Assembly: GCF_009377195.2 (NCBI RefSeq)
Contig: NZ_VJXX01000006.1
Coordinates: forward strand, 179,495 to 243,494
Length of the DNA: 64,000 bases
From: Arthrobacter bussei
GTDB taxonomy: Bacteria > Actinomycetota > Actinomycetes > Actinomycetales > Micrococcaceae
Direction of reading: 5' to 3'
Shown here: positions 8,321-17,870 of the stretch, piece by piece
How the letters are laid out: each line of letters opens with the position of its first letter
How positions within the stretch are numbered: position 1 is the stretch's first letter
Made by a program: the position numbers and the translations under genes
Notes under the pieces: generated by a model
The model's database searches: none
What the model was told of the DNA's origin: nothing
Seen by the model: the letters and a program-made list of their open reading frames with translations, nothing else

Positions 8321-8430
8321 GGTACGCGGCCCGATCCGGCAAGAGCCCACCACCCGTCGGGGTTCATCAGTATGCTTCCCATATCAGCTGGTGGTGTTCG
8401 CCGCCCGGACCTGCGATTTGGGAGAACTCC

Positions 8431-9300
8431 ATGAAGACACTCCGTCCCCTCCAGTCCATCGACAAGCTCGAGAACGCCGCGGCACTGGATCCGGTGGCCA
8501 ACAAGGTCCGCGACGTGGTGCAGGCCGTACTCAAGCCCGGCGCCCTGCGCGATATCCTGCACGGCGTGCCCATCGGCCACCCGCTGCACCCCCTGATGAT
8601 CCTCGTCCCGACCGGAAGCTGGCTCTCCGCAGCGGTCCTCGACCTGCTTCCGGGATCCAACAAGGCGTCCGCCGTCCTCATCGGCACCGGTGTCGCCAGC
8701 GCTGCCCCCACGGCGCTCGCCGGCTGGGCCGACTGGTCCGAAGGCCACGAGCAGCAGCTGCGCGTCGGGATCGTGCACGCGACCGCCAACCTGATCGCCG
8801 TCGGCCTGTACACCGGCTCGCTCGTCCAGCGGCTGCGCGGCAGGTCCGGCAAGCTGCTCTCCTACACGGGCCTCGTGGTCGTCTCGGCCGGTGGCTTCCT
8901 CGGTGGGCACATGTCCTACCGGCAGTCGCTCGGCGCCAACCACAACGAGGACGTGCCGCACCGCATCGAGGCCGGCTGGCACTCCATCGGGTCCCTCGAG
9001 GAACTGCAGGAGGGCAAGCTCGAGAAGCGCGTGCTGGGCGAGATCCCGCTCGTCGTCTTCCGCCGGGGCAGCGAGGTCTCGGTGCTCTCCAACACCTGCA
9101 GCCACCTCTCCGGGCCGCTGAACGAGGGTGAGGTCACGTTCGACGACGGCAATCCGTGCGTCGTGTGCCCGTGGCACAACAGCGGGTTCTCACTGAAGAC
9201 CGGTGAGGTGGTGCAGGGTCCCGCGACCTCTCCTCAGCACTCCTTCGAGACGCGGGTGATCGCCGGCCAGGTCGAGGTGTCGCTCCCCAACGCGGGCTGA
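8431..9300 (+). CDS. DUF2231 membrane domain fused to a Rieske [2Fe-2S] domain
   Basis: ATG 8431 with GGGAGAA upstream gives 289 residues. The N-terminal 170 residues form the DUF2231 membrane unit (GHPLHPLMILVPTGSW, then several helices to about 175). The C-terminal 100 residues are a Rieske domain with CSH at 223-225 and CPWH at 246-249, so all four iron-sulfur ligands are present. Rieske domains of this type pass electrons at about +100 to -150 mV; partner and substrate are unknown. A long in-frame reading upstream is open only because of GC bias. It follows the DoxX gene and converges with the saccharopine-dehydrogenase gene. Confidence 0.85.
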   Translation: MKTLRPLQSIDKLENAAALDPVANKVRDVVQAVLKPGALRDILHGVPIGHPLHPLMILVPTGSWLSAAVLDLLPGSNKASAVLIGTGVASAAPTALAGWADWSEGHEQQLRVGIVHATANLIAVGLYTGSLVQRLRGRSGKLLSYTGLVVVSAGGFLGGHMSYRQSLGANHNEDVPHRIEAGWHSIGSLEELQEGKLEKRVLGEIPLVVFRRGSEVSVLSNTCSHLSGPLNEGEVTFDDGNPCVVCPWHNSGFSLKTGEVVQGPATSPQHSFETRVIAGQVEVSLPNAG

Positions 9301-9361
9301 ACGGGCAGGGCCGGATCTCGGCGGCGGCGCGGGCGGAAGCGCTCGCCGCCGTCGCCCCGGG

Positions 9362-10597
9362 TCAGGCCGCGCCGGCGTCGCGCTCCTCGAGGCCCCACGG
9401 CGAGCCGTAGCCGGCGGGGGCGTCGGCGGCGAGCAGGTCAAGGAACGGTTGGGCGTCGAAGGCCTCCGGGCCGAGGACGCCGGAACCGCTCCAGGCACCG
9501 GAGGCCAGGAGTTCCAGTGCGAGCACCGGATTGACGGCGGTCTGCCAGACCACGGCCTGCGAGTTGTACTCCGCCATGGACCACTCGTTGTCCACCACGT
9601 GGTAGAGATACACGGCCCGGGGTGCGCCGTCGGTCCCGGTGCCCGTCACGTACACGCCGGCGCAGGTCTTGCCCTGCATCCGGTCGCCGAGCGTCGCCGG
9701 ATCAGGCAGCGCGGCTGCCACGACGTCGCGCGGGGCCACCGATACGCCCTTCACGTCGAGGGGTGCGGTGGAGTCCAGGCCCAGGGTGTGCAGCGTGCGG
9801 AGCACCGTGATGAACTCCTCGCCGAGCCCGTACTTGAAGGTGACTCTGCGGGCCTTCGTCCAGCGGGGCATGAGGATCACCTCCTCGTGCTCCACGTTGA
9901 CGCATTCCACCGGGCCGATCCCCTCGGGGAACTCGAACACCTCCGGCTCGCTGAACCGGGCTGTGGTGAACCAGCCGCGGTCCCGCTCGAAGATCACCGG
10001 TGGATTCAGGCATTCCTCGATCGTGGTCCAGATGGAGAACGACGGCGCGAAGTCGTACCCCTCGACGGTGAGATTGGCGCCGTCGCGCACCCCGAGTTCC
10101 TCGATGGAGGAGAAAAGGTGGTCCTCTGCGTAGCGGGCGAAGACGTCGGAGAGGCCCGGTTCCACGCCCATGCCGACGAGCGCGAGGCGGCCGGCGGCCT
10201 CCCACTGCGCGGCCGCGGCGAACTGCTCGTCGCCGAGCATCACCCCGGTCTGCTCGTGCGGGTGGTCCGGGTGCGGTGCGGACAGGCTCATCGCCATGTC
10301 GAGGTACGTGGCGCCCGCCTCGAAGCAGCCGTCGAAGATCGGCATCACGAAGCGCGGGTCCACGGCGTTCAGCACGTGCGTGATGGCGTGCTCGCGGACC
10401 ACGGCGGCGACGGCGGACGACGACGACGCATCGATCTCCGCGGCGACCAGCCGCGGGTCGCCGAGTTCGTCGACGAGCGCCTGCGGCCGGGCGGGGTCGT
10501 AGTCGGCGACCACGAGGGCGTCGAAGAACGGCCGCCGGACGGCGATCCGGACGGCGGCCGAGCCGACGCCACCGGCGCCGATGATGAGGATGCGCAT
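9362..10597 (-). CDS. Saccharopine dehydrogenase (LYS9)-like oxidoreductase
   Basis: The 411-residue protein starts with a Rossmann motif GAGGVGSAAVR (7-17) and has a second-strand acidic end in VADYDPAR. The order matches the saccharopine dehydrogenase family: nucleotide domain, GATYLDMAMSL in the linker, GVEPGLSDVFA, then an alpha/beta catalytic domain. These enzymes oxidise or form secondary amines (saccharopine, carboxynorspermidine, related imines) using NAD(P). Its ATG overlaps the stop of the upstream APC permease (ATGA), so the two form an operon; a role in using an imported amine or amino acid is inferred. It converges on the Rieske gene with 61 bases between. Confidence 0.85.
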   Translation of the reverse strand: MRILIIGAGGVGSAAVRIAVRRPFFDALVVADYDPARPQALVDELGDPRLVAAEIDASSSSAVAAVVREHAITHVLNAVDPRFVMPIFDGCFEAGATYLDMAMSLSAPHPDHPHEQTGVMLGDEQFAAAAQWEAAGRLALVGMGVEPGLSDVFARYAEDHLFSSIEELGVRDGANLTVEGYDFAPSFSIWTTIEECLNPPVIFERDRGWFTTARFSEPEVFEFPEGIGPVECVNVEHEEVILMPRWTKARRVTFKYGLGEEFITVLRTLHTLGLDSTAPLDVKGVSVAPRDVVAAALPDPATLGDRMQGKTCAGVYVTGTGTDGAPRAVYLYHVVDNEWSMAEYNSQAVVWQTAVNPVLALELLASGAWSGSGVLGPEAFDAQPFLDLLAADAPAGYGSPWGLEERDAGAA

Positions 10598-12156
10598 CAG
10601 GAAAGTCCTCCGTCGATGGAGCGTCGGTAGATGTCAGGGGAATCGGGGACCAGGACGGGGGAGTCCTCGGTGAGGGTCTTCCCGGCGAAGAACGGGCGGG
10701 AGGCGGGGCGGGTGCGCCAGAGCAGCATGAGGACCAGGCCGAGGGCCAGGGACCCGATGCCCACCACGAACGTCCCGCCGATGCCGAACAGGACGCTGTA
10801 CCCGTAGTCGACGTCGGCCATGTCGATGGCGGACTTGAAGAAGGCCGCGGTGAGCATCAGGGCCCCGAGCAGGGGGAGCAGGAAGCGGAAGACCACGTTG
10901 TGCCGGGAGTCGAAGAGCTCGCGGCGGAAGTACCAGACGCAGGCGTAGCCCGTGATGGCGTAGTAGAAGGCGATGGCCAGGCCGAGCGAGAGGATCGAGT
11001 CCGCGAGGATGTTCTCGCTGATGATCGTCATGACGATGTAGTACGCGATCGCGGCGATGCCCATGACCAGTGTGGAGAACGACGGCGTCCTGAACCCGGG
11101 GTGGACGGTGGCGAAGCGCTCGGGTAGCGCCCGGTAGACGGCCATCGACAGTGTCCCGCGGGCGGTCGGGAGGATGGTGGTCTGCGTGGAGGAGACGGCC
11201 GAGACCAGCACGGCGATCACGAGCAGCCACGACCAGGGGCCGAGGACCACGTCCTTGAGTGCCAGGAAGACGTCGTCGGCGTTAGCTTCGTTGCCGAGGC
11301 CCACGCCGTCCTCGCCTACGCCCGCGTACATCATGGCCGCGACGGTGACGCCGACATAGGTCACCAGCAGCAGGACGGTCGAGATCAGGGCGGCGCGGCC
11401 CGGGATGCGCCGGGCGTCCTTCGTCTCCTCGTTGAGGGCCAGGCACGCGTCCCAGCCCCAGTAGATGAACAGCGCGAGGAGGATCGCCTCCGTGAAGCCC
11501 TCGACGCTCTCGAACGCGAAGGGGTTGAACCAGTCCGCGGACGGCGCCGTCGCTTTCTCCGCGGTCCCGTTGGCCACACCCACCAGGGCGAAGACCACGA
11601 AGAGGGCCAGCGCGAGGTACTGCACGGCCAGCAGGATGTTCTGGAGGCGGGCGCCGATCTCCACGCCGCGATAGCTCACGTAGGTCATCAGGGCGATGAA
11701 GACGACGCCGGTCGCCGTGACCACGAGAGGATCCTCGGCGAGTGATCCGTCCCCCACGAGCAGCCAGAGGTAGATGCCGCCGATCTGCGCCAGGTTGGCC
11801 AGCACGATGATCCCCGCGACGGCGACGCCCCATCCGGCCATCCAGCCGGCCCAGGGGCCGAAGGCCTTCGTCGCCCAGGTGAAGGAGGTGCCGCAGTCCG
11901 GGACGGCCTCGTTGAGCTCACGGTAGGCGAAGGCGACGAACAGCATCGGGATGAACGCGACGATGAAGGCGATCGGCGCCTGGGCGCCGACGGCGAGGAC
12001 CACGAAGCCGAGGGTGGCGACGAGCGAGTAGACCGGGGCCGTCGAGGCCAGTCCGATCACCACGGAGCCCCACAGTCCGAGGGTCCCGGCGGCGAGCCCC
12101 TTGCCCGACCTCCGGGAGCCGCCCGGGAGGGTGTGGTCAGCGGGGGTGAGCGGCAT
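10597..12156 (-). CDS. APC-superfamily amino acid/amine permease
   Basis: From ATG 12156 the protein has 519 residues and about 12 transmembrane helices. It has the first-helix unwound region of APC transporters (GLWGSVVIGLASTAPVYS) and conserved DCGTSFTWATKAFGPWAGWMAGW. This is a proton- or substrate-coupled plasma-membrane transporter of amino acids or polyamines. It overlaps the saccharopine-dehydrogenase-like gene by ATGA. It diverges from a TetR gene across a 99-base gap with a perfect palindrome, so the TetR product probably controls it. In-frame extension upstream would run over the TetR gene and is rejected. Confidence 0.88.
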   Translation of the reverse strand: MPLTPADHTLPGGSRRSGKGLAAGTLGLWGSVVIGLASTAPVYSLVATLGFVVLAVGAQAPIAFIVAFIPMLFVAFAYRELNEAVPDCGTSFTWATKAFGPWAGWMAGWGVAVAGIIVLANLAQIGGIYLWLLVGDGSLAEDPLVVTATGVVFIALMTYVSYRGVEIGARLQNILLAVQYLALALFVVFALVGVANGTAEKATAPSADWFNPFAFESVEGFTEAILLALFIYWGWDACLALNEETKDARRIPGRAALISTVLLLVTYVGVTVAAMMYAGVGEDGVGLGNEANADDVFLALKDVVLGPWSWLLVIAVLVSAVSSTQTTILPTARGTLSMAVYRALPERFATVHPGFRTPSFSTLVMGIAAIAYYIVMTIISENILADSILSLGLAIAFYYAITGYACVWYFRRELFDSRHNVVFRFLLPLLGALMLTAAFFKSAIDMADVDYGYSVLFGIGGTFVVGIGSLALGLVLMLLWRTRPASRPFFAGKTLTEDSPVLVPDSPDIYRRSIDGGLS

Positions 12157-12213
12157 GGCGACCTCGACTCCTCGGCGGCGTCGGTCCTCCGACGCGGTGA
12201 TGCAGCACACAAT

Positions 12214-12227
12214 ACCGACCAGTCGGT
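12214..12227. promoter_or_regulatory. Palindromic TetR-type operator in the permease/TetR divergent region
   Basis: ACCGAC-CA-GTCGGT has perfect 6-bp arms. It lies 29 bases before the TetR ATG and 58 bases before the permease ATG, so one protein bound here could repress both. TetR-family operators often have this ACCGACC-GGT form. Confidence 0.6.
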
Positions 12228-12255
12228 TTTCTGACCAGCCCCTAGACTTCCCCTC

Positions 12256-12798
12256 ATGCGCCTCGCCCCACGGACCCCCCAGCGACTGCTCGACGCCTAC
12301 GAGGACCTGCTGGTGACCGAGGGGGAGCGCAGCGCGACGCTCGACGCGATAGCGCAGCGCGCCGGCGTCTCCAAGGGCGGGCTGACCTACCATTTCCGCT
12401 CGAAGGACGAGCTGACCGCTGCGCTCTTCGACCGCCTGCGCGTGCTCGTCGAGGAGGACCTCGGGATCATGCGCGCGGCTCCCGCCGAGGCCGCGCGCTA
12501 CTACATCAGGAGTTCGCTCGACATCGCGAGCCCGCTCGAGCGGTGCAACGTCGCGGTGACCCGCCTCGCGCAGGGTTCCAACCCCGGGGCCAACGAGCTG
12601 CTCGCGTGGTGCCGGGTCCAGTGGTTCGACGTCCTGCTGGAAGCCCTCGGGAACGAGGACATGGTGCACCTGGTCATGCTGCTCGGTGACGGGATCTACT
12701 TCACCGCGTCCCTCAGCGGTACAGGCGCCATGCCGTCGGAGACCGATCCGTCCACGATCGACCGCATCATCGCCCTGATCGACACCATCACGCCCTGA
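12256..12798 (+). CDS. TetR/AcrR-family transcriptional regulator
   Basis: The 180-residue protein has a canonical N-terminal HTH at about 26-58 (LDAIAQRAGVSKGGLTYHF then RSKDELTAALF), followed by an all-helical ligand and dimer domain with no close sequence marker. It diverges from the APC permease operon and the palindrome at 12214-12227 lies between the starts. It most likely represses permease and itself until an amine or amino-acid ligand binds. ATG 12256 is the first start of the frame after the divergent promoter. Confidence 0.88.
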   Translation: MRLAPRTPQRLLDAYEDLLVTEGERSATLDAIAQRAGVSKGGLTYHFRSKDELTAALFDRLRVLVEEDLGIMRAAPAEAARYYIRSSLDIASPLERCNVAVTRLAQGSNPGANELLAWCRVQWFDVLLEALGNEDMVHLVMLLGDGIYFTASLSGTGAMPSETDPSTIDRIIALIDTITP

Positions 12799-12869
12799 CC
12801 CCGCCGCCGGATGCCGCCGTGGCAGAGGACCAGGGTGTCCCTCCGATCGTCACTCCCCGGCAGAGGTGC

Positions 12870-12880
12870 GTTCACCCGGG
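12870..12880 (+). promoter_or_regulatory. PHO-box-like unit upstream of the choice-of-anchor gene
   Basis: GTTCACCCGGG matches the 11-base direct-repeat unit recognised by PhoP in streptomycetes at every position. Only one clear unit is present; a weaker GTTCGCTTCGT follows at 12887-12897. It is 57 bases before the ATG. Confidence 0.35.
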
Positions 12881-12936
12881 AGCCATGTTCGCTTCGTAGA
12901 CAGGACAGGACCCGTCCGTCCTGACCCGGGAGCAGC

Positions 12937-15129
12937 ATGCCGTCGTCCAGCCCCACCCGCCGTACCGCCACCCGAGCTGCCGCCGCGCTCGCCGCCGTCG
13001 CCCTCAGCGGGGCGGGCCTGCTCGCGCTCCCGGCGGTCGGTGCCGTCGTCCCGGCGCCGATCAGCTTCCCGGGCGAGGACGCGGCCCTGACGCTCGAGCC
13101 GATCGGCTCCTACGAGAGCGGGGTCTTCGACGAGTCGGCGGCCGAGATCGTCGCGTACCACGCCGGCAGCCAACGGCTCTTCGTCGTCAACGCGCTGCTC
13201 GGGGCGGTGGACGTCCTCGACGTCGCCGATCCCACCACCCCCGCCAAGCTCTTCACCATCGCGGGCGACGGCGTCGCCAACTCTGTCGCCATCCGGCCGG
13301 ACGGACTGGGCGTCATCGCCCTCGAAGCGCCCGTCAAGACCGACGCGGGCTCCCTCGTGTTCTTCGACGCCGCGGGAAGTGGGGACATCCTCGGCTCGGT
13401 GCAGGTCGGAGCGCTGCCGGACATGGTGGCCCTGTCCGGGGACGGGGCCTACGCCGTCGTCGCGAACGAGGGCGAGCCGAACGAGGACTACACCGTGGAC
13501 CCGGAAGGGTCCGTCAGCGTCGTCGCCCTGCCGTCCGGCCTGGCTGCTCCGCTGCAGGATGCCGTCCGTTCGGCCGGCTTCGGTGCGTACGAGGCGCCGG
13601 GGAACGGTGGGACCAGGGCGCTGCCCGACGGCGTCCGCATCTTCGCGGGTGTCGCCGGGTCCGCGCGTCCCGTGTCGGAGAACCTCGAGCCGGAGTACGT
13701 CGCGATCGACGGCGGCGCCGCCTACGTGACGCTGCAGGAGAACAACGCGATCGCCGTCGTCGACCTGGGTGCCGCCGAGGTCACCGGCCTCCTGCCGCTC
13801 GGTGCGAAGAACCACGGGCTGCCCGGCAACGGGCTCGACGCGTCGGATCGCGACCCGCAGGGAGCGCCGACCATCAGCATCCGCACGTACGAGGGGCTCA
13901 ACGGGCTCTACATGCCGGACGCGATGAGCGCGTACTCGGTGGGCGGGCAGACCTACCTGGTCACGGCCAACGAAGGCGACGCCCGCGAATGGGGCGACTA
14001 CGTGGAGGGTGCGCGCGTGAAGGACCTCGGCACCGGCACACGTGCTCCGCTCTGCGCCGACAGCCCTCTCGCAGGCCTGACCGGCGACGGTGATCTGGGG
14101 CGTCTGAACGTCAGTACCGCGAGCGGCCTCACTGAGGCAGGCTGCTATGACGAACTCTTCGCCTTCGGTGCACGCTCGTTCTCGATCTGGACCCCGGACG
14201 GCACCCAGGTGTTCGATTCCGGCGACGACTTCGAGCAGATCACCGCAGCGGCGAACCCCGGGTTCTTCAACTCGAACCACACGGAGTCCAACCTCGAGGG
14301 CCGCAGCGACGACAAGGGCCCCGAGCCCGAGGGGGTCACCGTCGGCGAGATCGACGGCCGCACCTATGCGTTCATCGGCTTCGAGCGGGTGGGTGGGATC
14401 GCCGTCTACGACATCACGAACCCCGTGGCGAGCACCTTCGTCACCTATGTGAACAACCGCGACTTAGCGCAGTCGGTCGGCGACGGCGGCGACCTCGCGC
14501 TCGCGGGCGACCTCGGCCCGGAAGGTATCACCTTCATCCCGGCGGAGGGTTCGCCGACCGGCCAGCCGATGCTCGCCGTCGGCAACGAGGTGTCCGGGAC
14601 CACCACGCTGTTCGCGGTCTCGGTTGCACCGACCCCTACGCAGACCCCTACGCAGACCCCTACGCAGACCCCTACGCCGACGCCGACCCCTACGCCGACG
14701 CTGACCGCCTCCCCGACGCCGACGCCGACCCCGACGCTGACCGCCTCGCCGACGCCGACGTCGCCGCCGAGCCCCACCCCCGCGCCGACTTCTCCGCCAA
14801 CCGGTTCACCGAGTCCGACGCCGTCAGCTGCGCCTACACCTTCGCCGACGCTGCCCGTACCGGCCGATGAACCCATCGACAGCGGTCCAGACAGTGGTCC
14901 AGGCAGTGGTCCAGACAACGGCTCGAGTGGCGGCCCGGGTACGGGCGGTGGCCCTGACGACGGGTTTGACGACGGGTCCGACGACGGGTTCTTCAGCCCG
15001 ACCGGCGAACTGGCGTCGACCGGCGCGAGCGTCCTGCTCCTGGCGGCAGCGGGTGTCGTGTTCGGTCTCGTCGGGGTCCTCCTCCTGGTCCTCCGGCGCC
15101 TGACCCGTGGCGACGCGACGACCGGCTGA
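12937..15129 (+). CDS. Secreted choice-of-anchor I protein with C-terminal LAxTG sorting signal
   Basis: The 730-residue protein has an N-terminal signal peptide ([19 protein letters not shown]). Residues 45-560 form a beta-propeller-like domain of the choice-of-anchor I family ([52 protein letters not shown] are the hallmark segments, cited here only in part). A Pro/Thr repeat spacer covers about 567-650, and a Gly/Asp stretch precedes LASTG at 692-696, a hydrophobic helix and RR. LAxTG is the class E sortase signal of high-GC actinobacteria, so it is probably fixed to peptidoglycan. Relatives are often annotated as alkaline-phosphatase-like. A PHO-box-like unit upstream and phoD downstream support a phosphate role. 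Confidence 0.85.
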   Translation: MPSSSPTRRTATRAAAALAAVALSGAGLLALPAVGAVVPAPISFPGEDAALTLEPIGSYESGVFDESAAEIVAYHAGSQRLFVVNALLGAVDVLDVADPTTPAKLFTIAGDGVANSVAIRPDGLGVIALEAPVKTDAGSLVFFDAAGSGDILGSVQVGALPDMVALSGDGAYAVVANEGEPNEDYTVDPEGSVSVVALPSGLAAPLQDAVRSAGFGAYEAPGNGGTRALPDGVRIFAGVAGSARPVSENLEPEYVAIDGGAAYVTLQENNAIAVVDLGAAEVTGLLPLGAKNHGLPGNGLDASDRDPQGAPTISIRTYEGLNGLYMPDAMSAYSVGGQTYLVTANEGDAREWGDYVEGARVKDLGTGTRAPLCADSPLAGLTGDGDLGRLNVSTASGLTEAGCYDELFAFGARSFSIWTPDGTQVFDSGDDFEQITAAANPGFFNSNHTESNLEGRSDDKGPEPEGVTVGEIDGRTYAFIGFERVGGIAVYDITNPVASTFVTYVNNRDLAQSVGDGGDLALAGDLGPEGITFIPAEGSPTGQPMLAVGNEVSGTTTLFAVSVAPTPTQTPTQTPTQTPTPTPTPTPTLTASPTPTPTPTLTASPTPTSPPSPTPAPTSPPTGSPSPTPSAAPTPSPTLPVPADEPIDSGPDSGPGSGPDNGSSGGPGTGGGPDDGFDDGSDDGFFSPTGELASTGASVLLLAAAGVVFGLVGVLLLVLRRLTRGDATTG

Positions 15130-15177
15130 TCCTGCCGTGTCAGGAGGCCCGGCGCTCCGGCGAGCACGCACCTGCGC

Positions 15178-15199
15178 AGGAGGTGAACGCTCGGCGAAC
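15178..15199 (-). promoter_or_regulatory. PHO-box-like direct repeat upstream of phoD
   Basis: On the minus strand two adjacent 11-base units, GTTCGCCGAGC and GTTCACCTCCT, lie 61-82 bases before the phoD ATG. This is the tandem 11-base arrangement of PhoP sites in streptomycetes. Orientation is opposite to the gene. Confidence 0.45.
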
Positions 15200-15259
15200 T
15201 CTCGAGGAAGAGCGCCGGGTAACCATCCAGGATGCGGATTGGCGGGTTTAGATCGATCC

Positions 15260-16894
15260 ATGACTTCCCTCTCCCGCCGCACCGTCCTCCGGGCTGCCGG
15301 CACGGTCGCCGCAGCCGGCGCCGTCGTCGTTCCCGTCACCACCGCCCGGTCCACGCCCGCCGCCGCCGCGACCGGCACCTTCACCCATGGCGTCGCGTCC
15401 GGAGATCCGCTGCCCGACGGCGTCCTGCTGTGGACACGCGTGACACCCAGGCGGGATGCCAAGCCGGGGTCCGGTCGGGGTCCGGCGGTACCGGTCCGCT
15501 GGGAGGTCTCGACGACGTCGGACTTCCGCCGCATCGTGGCGCGCGGTACTGCGAAGACGGGGCCCGAGCGTGACCACACGGTGAAGGTCGACGTGCGCGG
15601 GCTGCTACCCGCCACCGGGTACTGGTACCGGTTCATCAGCGGTCATGAGCAGTCGCCGGTCGGCCGCACCCGGACCGCTCCTGCGGAGCAAGCGGCCGTC
15701 GATCTCCTGCGGGTCGGCGTCGTGTCCTGCGCCAACCTGCAGGCCGGGTACTTCTCGTCCTACCGCCACCTCGCCGCGCGCGGGGACCTCGACCTCGTAC
15801 TGCACCTCGGGGACTACCTCTACGAGTACGCGCCGGGGGAGTACCAGGCGCGCGACGTCGTCGTCCGCCCGCACGATCCGCCCGTCGAGATGACCACGTT
15901 GGAGCACTACCGGCGCCGGCACGCGCAGTACAAGCAGGATCCGGACCTGCAGGCGCTGCACGCCGCGGTGCCGTTCGTCGTGACGTGGGACGACCACGAG
16001 TCGACGAACGACGCGTGGGAGGGCGGCGCTGAGAACCACACCGAGGGGGCCGAGGGCGCGTGGGTGGACCGCCGCGCGGCCGCCATGCAGGCGTACGCCG
16101 AGTGGATGCCCGTCCGCTACGAGGCCGGCGGTCAGCTGTACCGCCGGCTCGCCTTCGGGTCGCTGGCGAGCATCTCCATGCTGGATCTCCGGTCCTACCG
16201 CGACCAGCAGGCGGCGACGACGACGGACCCCGCCATCGGCGACCCGGACCGCAGCATCACGGGCGAGGCGCAGATGGAGTGGCTGCTCGACGGACTGTCG
16301 ACGCAGCAGGCGCAGTGGAAGCTGGTGGGCAACTCGGTCATGATCACGCCGGTCCTCTTCCCGCCCGCGCTCGGCGCGGCCGCCGTCGAGGGCATGGAGA
16401 AGCTGATGGGTGCGACGACGGTCGACGGCGTCCCGTACAACATCGACCAGTGGGACGGCTACACGGCGGACCAGTCACGGGTGCTGCGGCACCTCGGCGA
16501 CAACGGGATCGAGAACACGGTCTTCCTCACCGGTGACATCCACTCCGGGTGGGCCTGCGATCTTCCCGCGGACCGTGCCACCTATCCCGTCACCGGCGCC
16601 TCCGTCGGGACGGAACTGGTGTGCACCTCCGTGACCAGCGACAACCTCGACGACATCCTGGGAGCACCGCCGCGGACGGCGTCCCTCGGGGTCGAAGCGC
16701 GCTTCCGGACCAACAACCCGCACGTCAAGTACCTCGACTTCGACTCCCACGGGTACTCGGTCCTCGAGGTGCGGCCCGGCGGCATGCGCATGGACTGGTA
16801 CGTGCTGTCCGACCGGACCGACAGGGCGGCGACGTCGAGCCTGTCGGAGTCCTTCCAGGTCCTCGCGGGAACGCAGAAGGTGTCGCGCATCTGA
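15260..16894 (+). CDS. phoD: Tat-exported PhoD-type alkaline phosphatase/phosphodiesterase
   Basis: ATG 15260 gives 544 residues with a twin-arginine signal (SRRTVLRAAG) and hydrophobic core to about residue 36. The usual PhoD layout follows: an N-terminal beta domain (FTHGVASGDPLPDGVLLWTR) and the metallophosphatase core with LHLGDYLYEY, TWDDHE, and FLTGDIHSGW. These supply the metal-binding Asp, Asn and His residues of the Fe3+/Ca2+ site. PhoD releases phosphate from phosphomonoesters and diesters outside the cell. Direct PHO-box-like repeats upstream suggest control by PhoP during phosphate starvation. It ends facing an excalibur gene across a shared hairpin. Confidence 0.9.
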   Translation: MTSLSRRTVLRAAGTVAAAGAVVVPVTTARSTPAAAATGTFTHGVASGDPLPDGVLLWTRVTPRRDAKPGSGRGPAVPVRWEVSTTSDFRRIVARGTAKTGPERDHTVKVDVRGLLPATGYWYRFISGHEQSPVGRTRTAPAEQAAVDLLRVGVVSCANLQAGYFSSYRHLAARGDLDLVLHLGDYLYEYAPGEYQARDVVVRPHDPPVEMTTLEHYRRRHAQYKQDPDLQALHAAVPFVVTWDDHESTNDAWEGGAENHTEGAEGAWVDRRAAAMQAYAEWMPVRYEAGGQLYRRLAFGSLASISMLDLRSYRDQQAATTTDPAIGDPDRSITGEAQMEWLLDGLSTQQAQWKLVGNSVMITPVLFPPALGAAAVEGMEKLMGATTVDGVPYNIDQWDGYTADQSRVLRHLGDNGIENTVFLTGDIHSGWACDLPADRATYPVTGASVGTELVCTSVTSDNLDDILGAPPRTASLGVEARFRTNNPHVKYLDFDSHGYSVLEVRPGGMRMDWYVLSDRTDRAATSSLSESFQVLAGTQKVSRI

Positions 16895-16921
16895 GCACGA
16901 CGCCGCGAGAGGGTCGGACAC

Positions 16922-16956
16922 GACGATGCCCGGCACACCAGGTGCCGGGCATCGTC
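16922..16956. terminator. Bidirectional 15-bp perfect hairpin
   Basis: GACGATGCCCGGCAC pairs with GTGCCGGGCATCGTC around ACCAG. It is 27 bases after the phoD stop and 15 bases after the stop of the converging excalibur gene, so it can serve both. Confidence 0.85.
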
Positions 16957-16971
16957 AGGATCGAGGACGCG

Positions 16972-17418
16972 TCAGTTCGTGGCCATCCGACGGCGGACGA
17001 CGAAGGCTCCGCCGACGACGGCCAGCACCAGGCCGCCACCGAGCGCGAGGGCGGCCGAGTCGTCGCCCTGCGGGGTCTGGGCGACGCCGGTATCCGCGCC
17101 GCCGACGGGCATCTGGCCCATCTGCTGCGGCACGGTCGGCGTCACCGGGGGAGCGACAGGAGTGTTCTCAGCGACGATCCGGGCGACGACATTGGCGTCG
17201 TAGGCAGGCGTGCCTGCGGCGTCACAGCCGAAGCCGTCCCTGTCAGCATCGAGGCCGAGCTGGTACCCAGGTGTTCCGGCCGGGATGTTGTAGACGCCCA
17301 CCGCTGCAGCCTCGCTGCAGTTGTTGAACGGCAGGCCGACGGCCAGGGCCGGGCCTGCGGACAGGACGGACAGGCCGGCGACGGCGGTGGTGGCCAGGGC
17401 GATCGAGATCTTCTTCAT
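16972..17418 (-). CDS. Secreted excalibur calcium-binding-domain protein with C-terminal membrane anchor
   Basis: The 148-residue precursor has a signal peptide cleaved near ALA-VG (residue 26), an excalibur domain at about 30-66 (FNNCSEAAAVG, then DADRDGFGCD, the D-x-D-x-D-G calcium loop and the disulfide-forming Cys pair), a Pro/Thr/Gly linker and a C-terminal hydrophobic helix followed by RRRMA. Excalibur domains are extracellular calcium-binding modules named from Bacillus. The tail resembles a sorted or membrane-retained form, but no clear LPxTG is visible. It is monocistronic. Confidence 0.85.
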   Translation of the reverse strand: MKKISIALATTAVAGLSVLSAGPALAVGLPFNNCSEAAAVGVYNIPAGTPGYQLGLDADRDGFGCDAAGTPAYDANVVARIVAENTPVAPPVTPTVPQQMGQMPVGGADTGVAQTPQGDDSAALALGGGLVLAVVGGAFVVRRRMATN

Positions 17419-17546
17419 TGAATACTCCTGAGACGTTGGTGGTGCTGGTTCCCCGACCGTACGGGGGCGGCTGTCCTCATGAGGCGGGGACCGCTGACCT
17501 CAGGAATAGGTTGCAGAGCGCAACTACATGGCCTATGCGGTCGGGA

Positions 17547-17870
17547 CTACCGCTTCAGGAGCACCGGCACCAGATCGGTCGCGTCGAGCATGACCGTCTC
17601 GATCTTCTCCGTCAGCGACCCGTCGATCTCCGACGCCGCCTTCGCGTCGATCCACCGCTGGTCCGTACCGAACGCCGTCCAGTTCGCCTTGGGATCGCCG
17701 TCGTGCTGAAGGAGGTAGACGAGGACCTCGGGGTTGTCGACGGGCGTCCAGTAGCCGAGGCTCGTCATGTCGTGCTCGGTGAAAAGGTCGATGGTGACGG
17801 AGCGGAAGCGCTCCATGAGGGCGTCCATCTTGCCGGGAGTCGCGGTGTAGGTGCGCAGTTCGTAGGTCAT
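17547..17870 (-). CDS. NIPSNAP-family protein
   Basis: From ATG 17870 the product has 107 residues and fits the NIPSNAP dimeric alpha/beta-barrel fold: MTYELRTYTATPGKMDAL at the N-terminus, then an RFRSVTIDLFTEHDM helix and GYWTPVDN, with VYLLQHD in the third strand. These small ferredoxin-like proteins are found in many catabolic loci but no reaction is established. An alternative start further upstream would add a poorly conserved Arg-rich tail. It stands alone between the excalibur gene and the regulator gene. Confidence 0.8.
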   Translation of the reverse strand: MTYELRTYTATPGKMDALMERFRSVTIDLFTEHDMTSLGYWTPVDNPEVLVYLLQHDGDPKANWTAFGTDQRWIDAKAASEIDGSLTEKIETVMLDATDLVPVLLKR

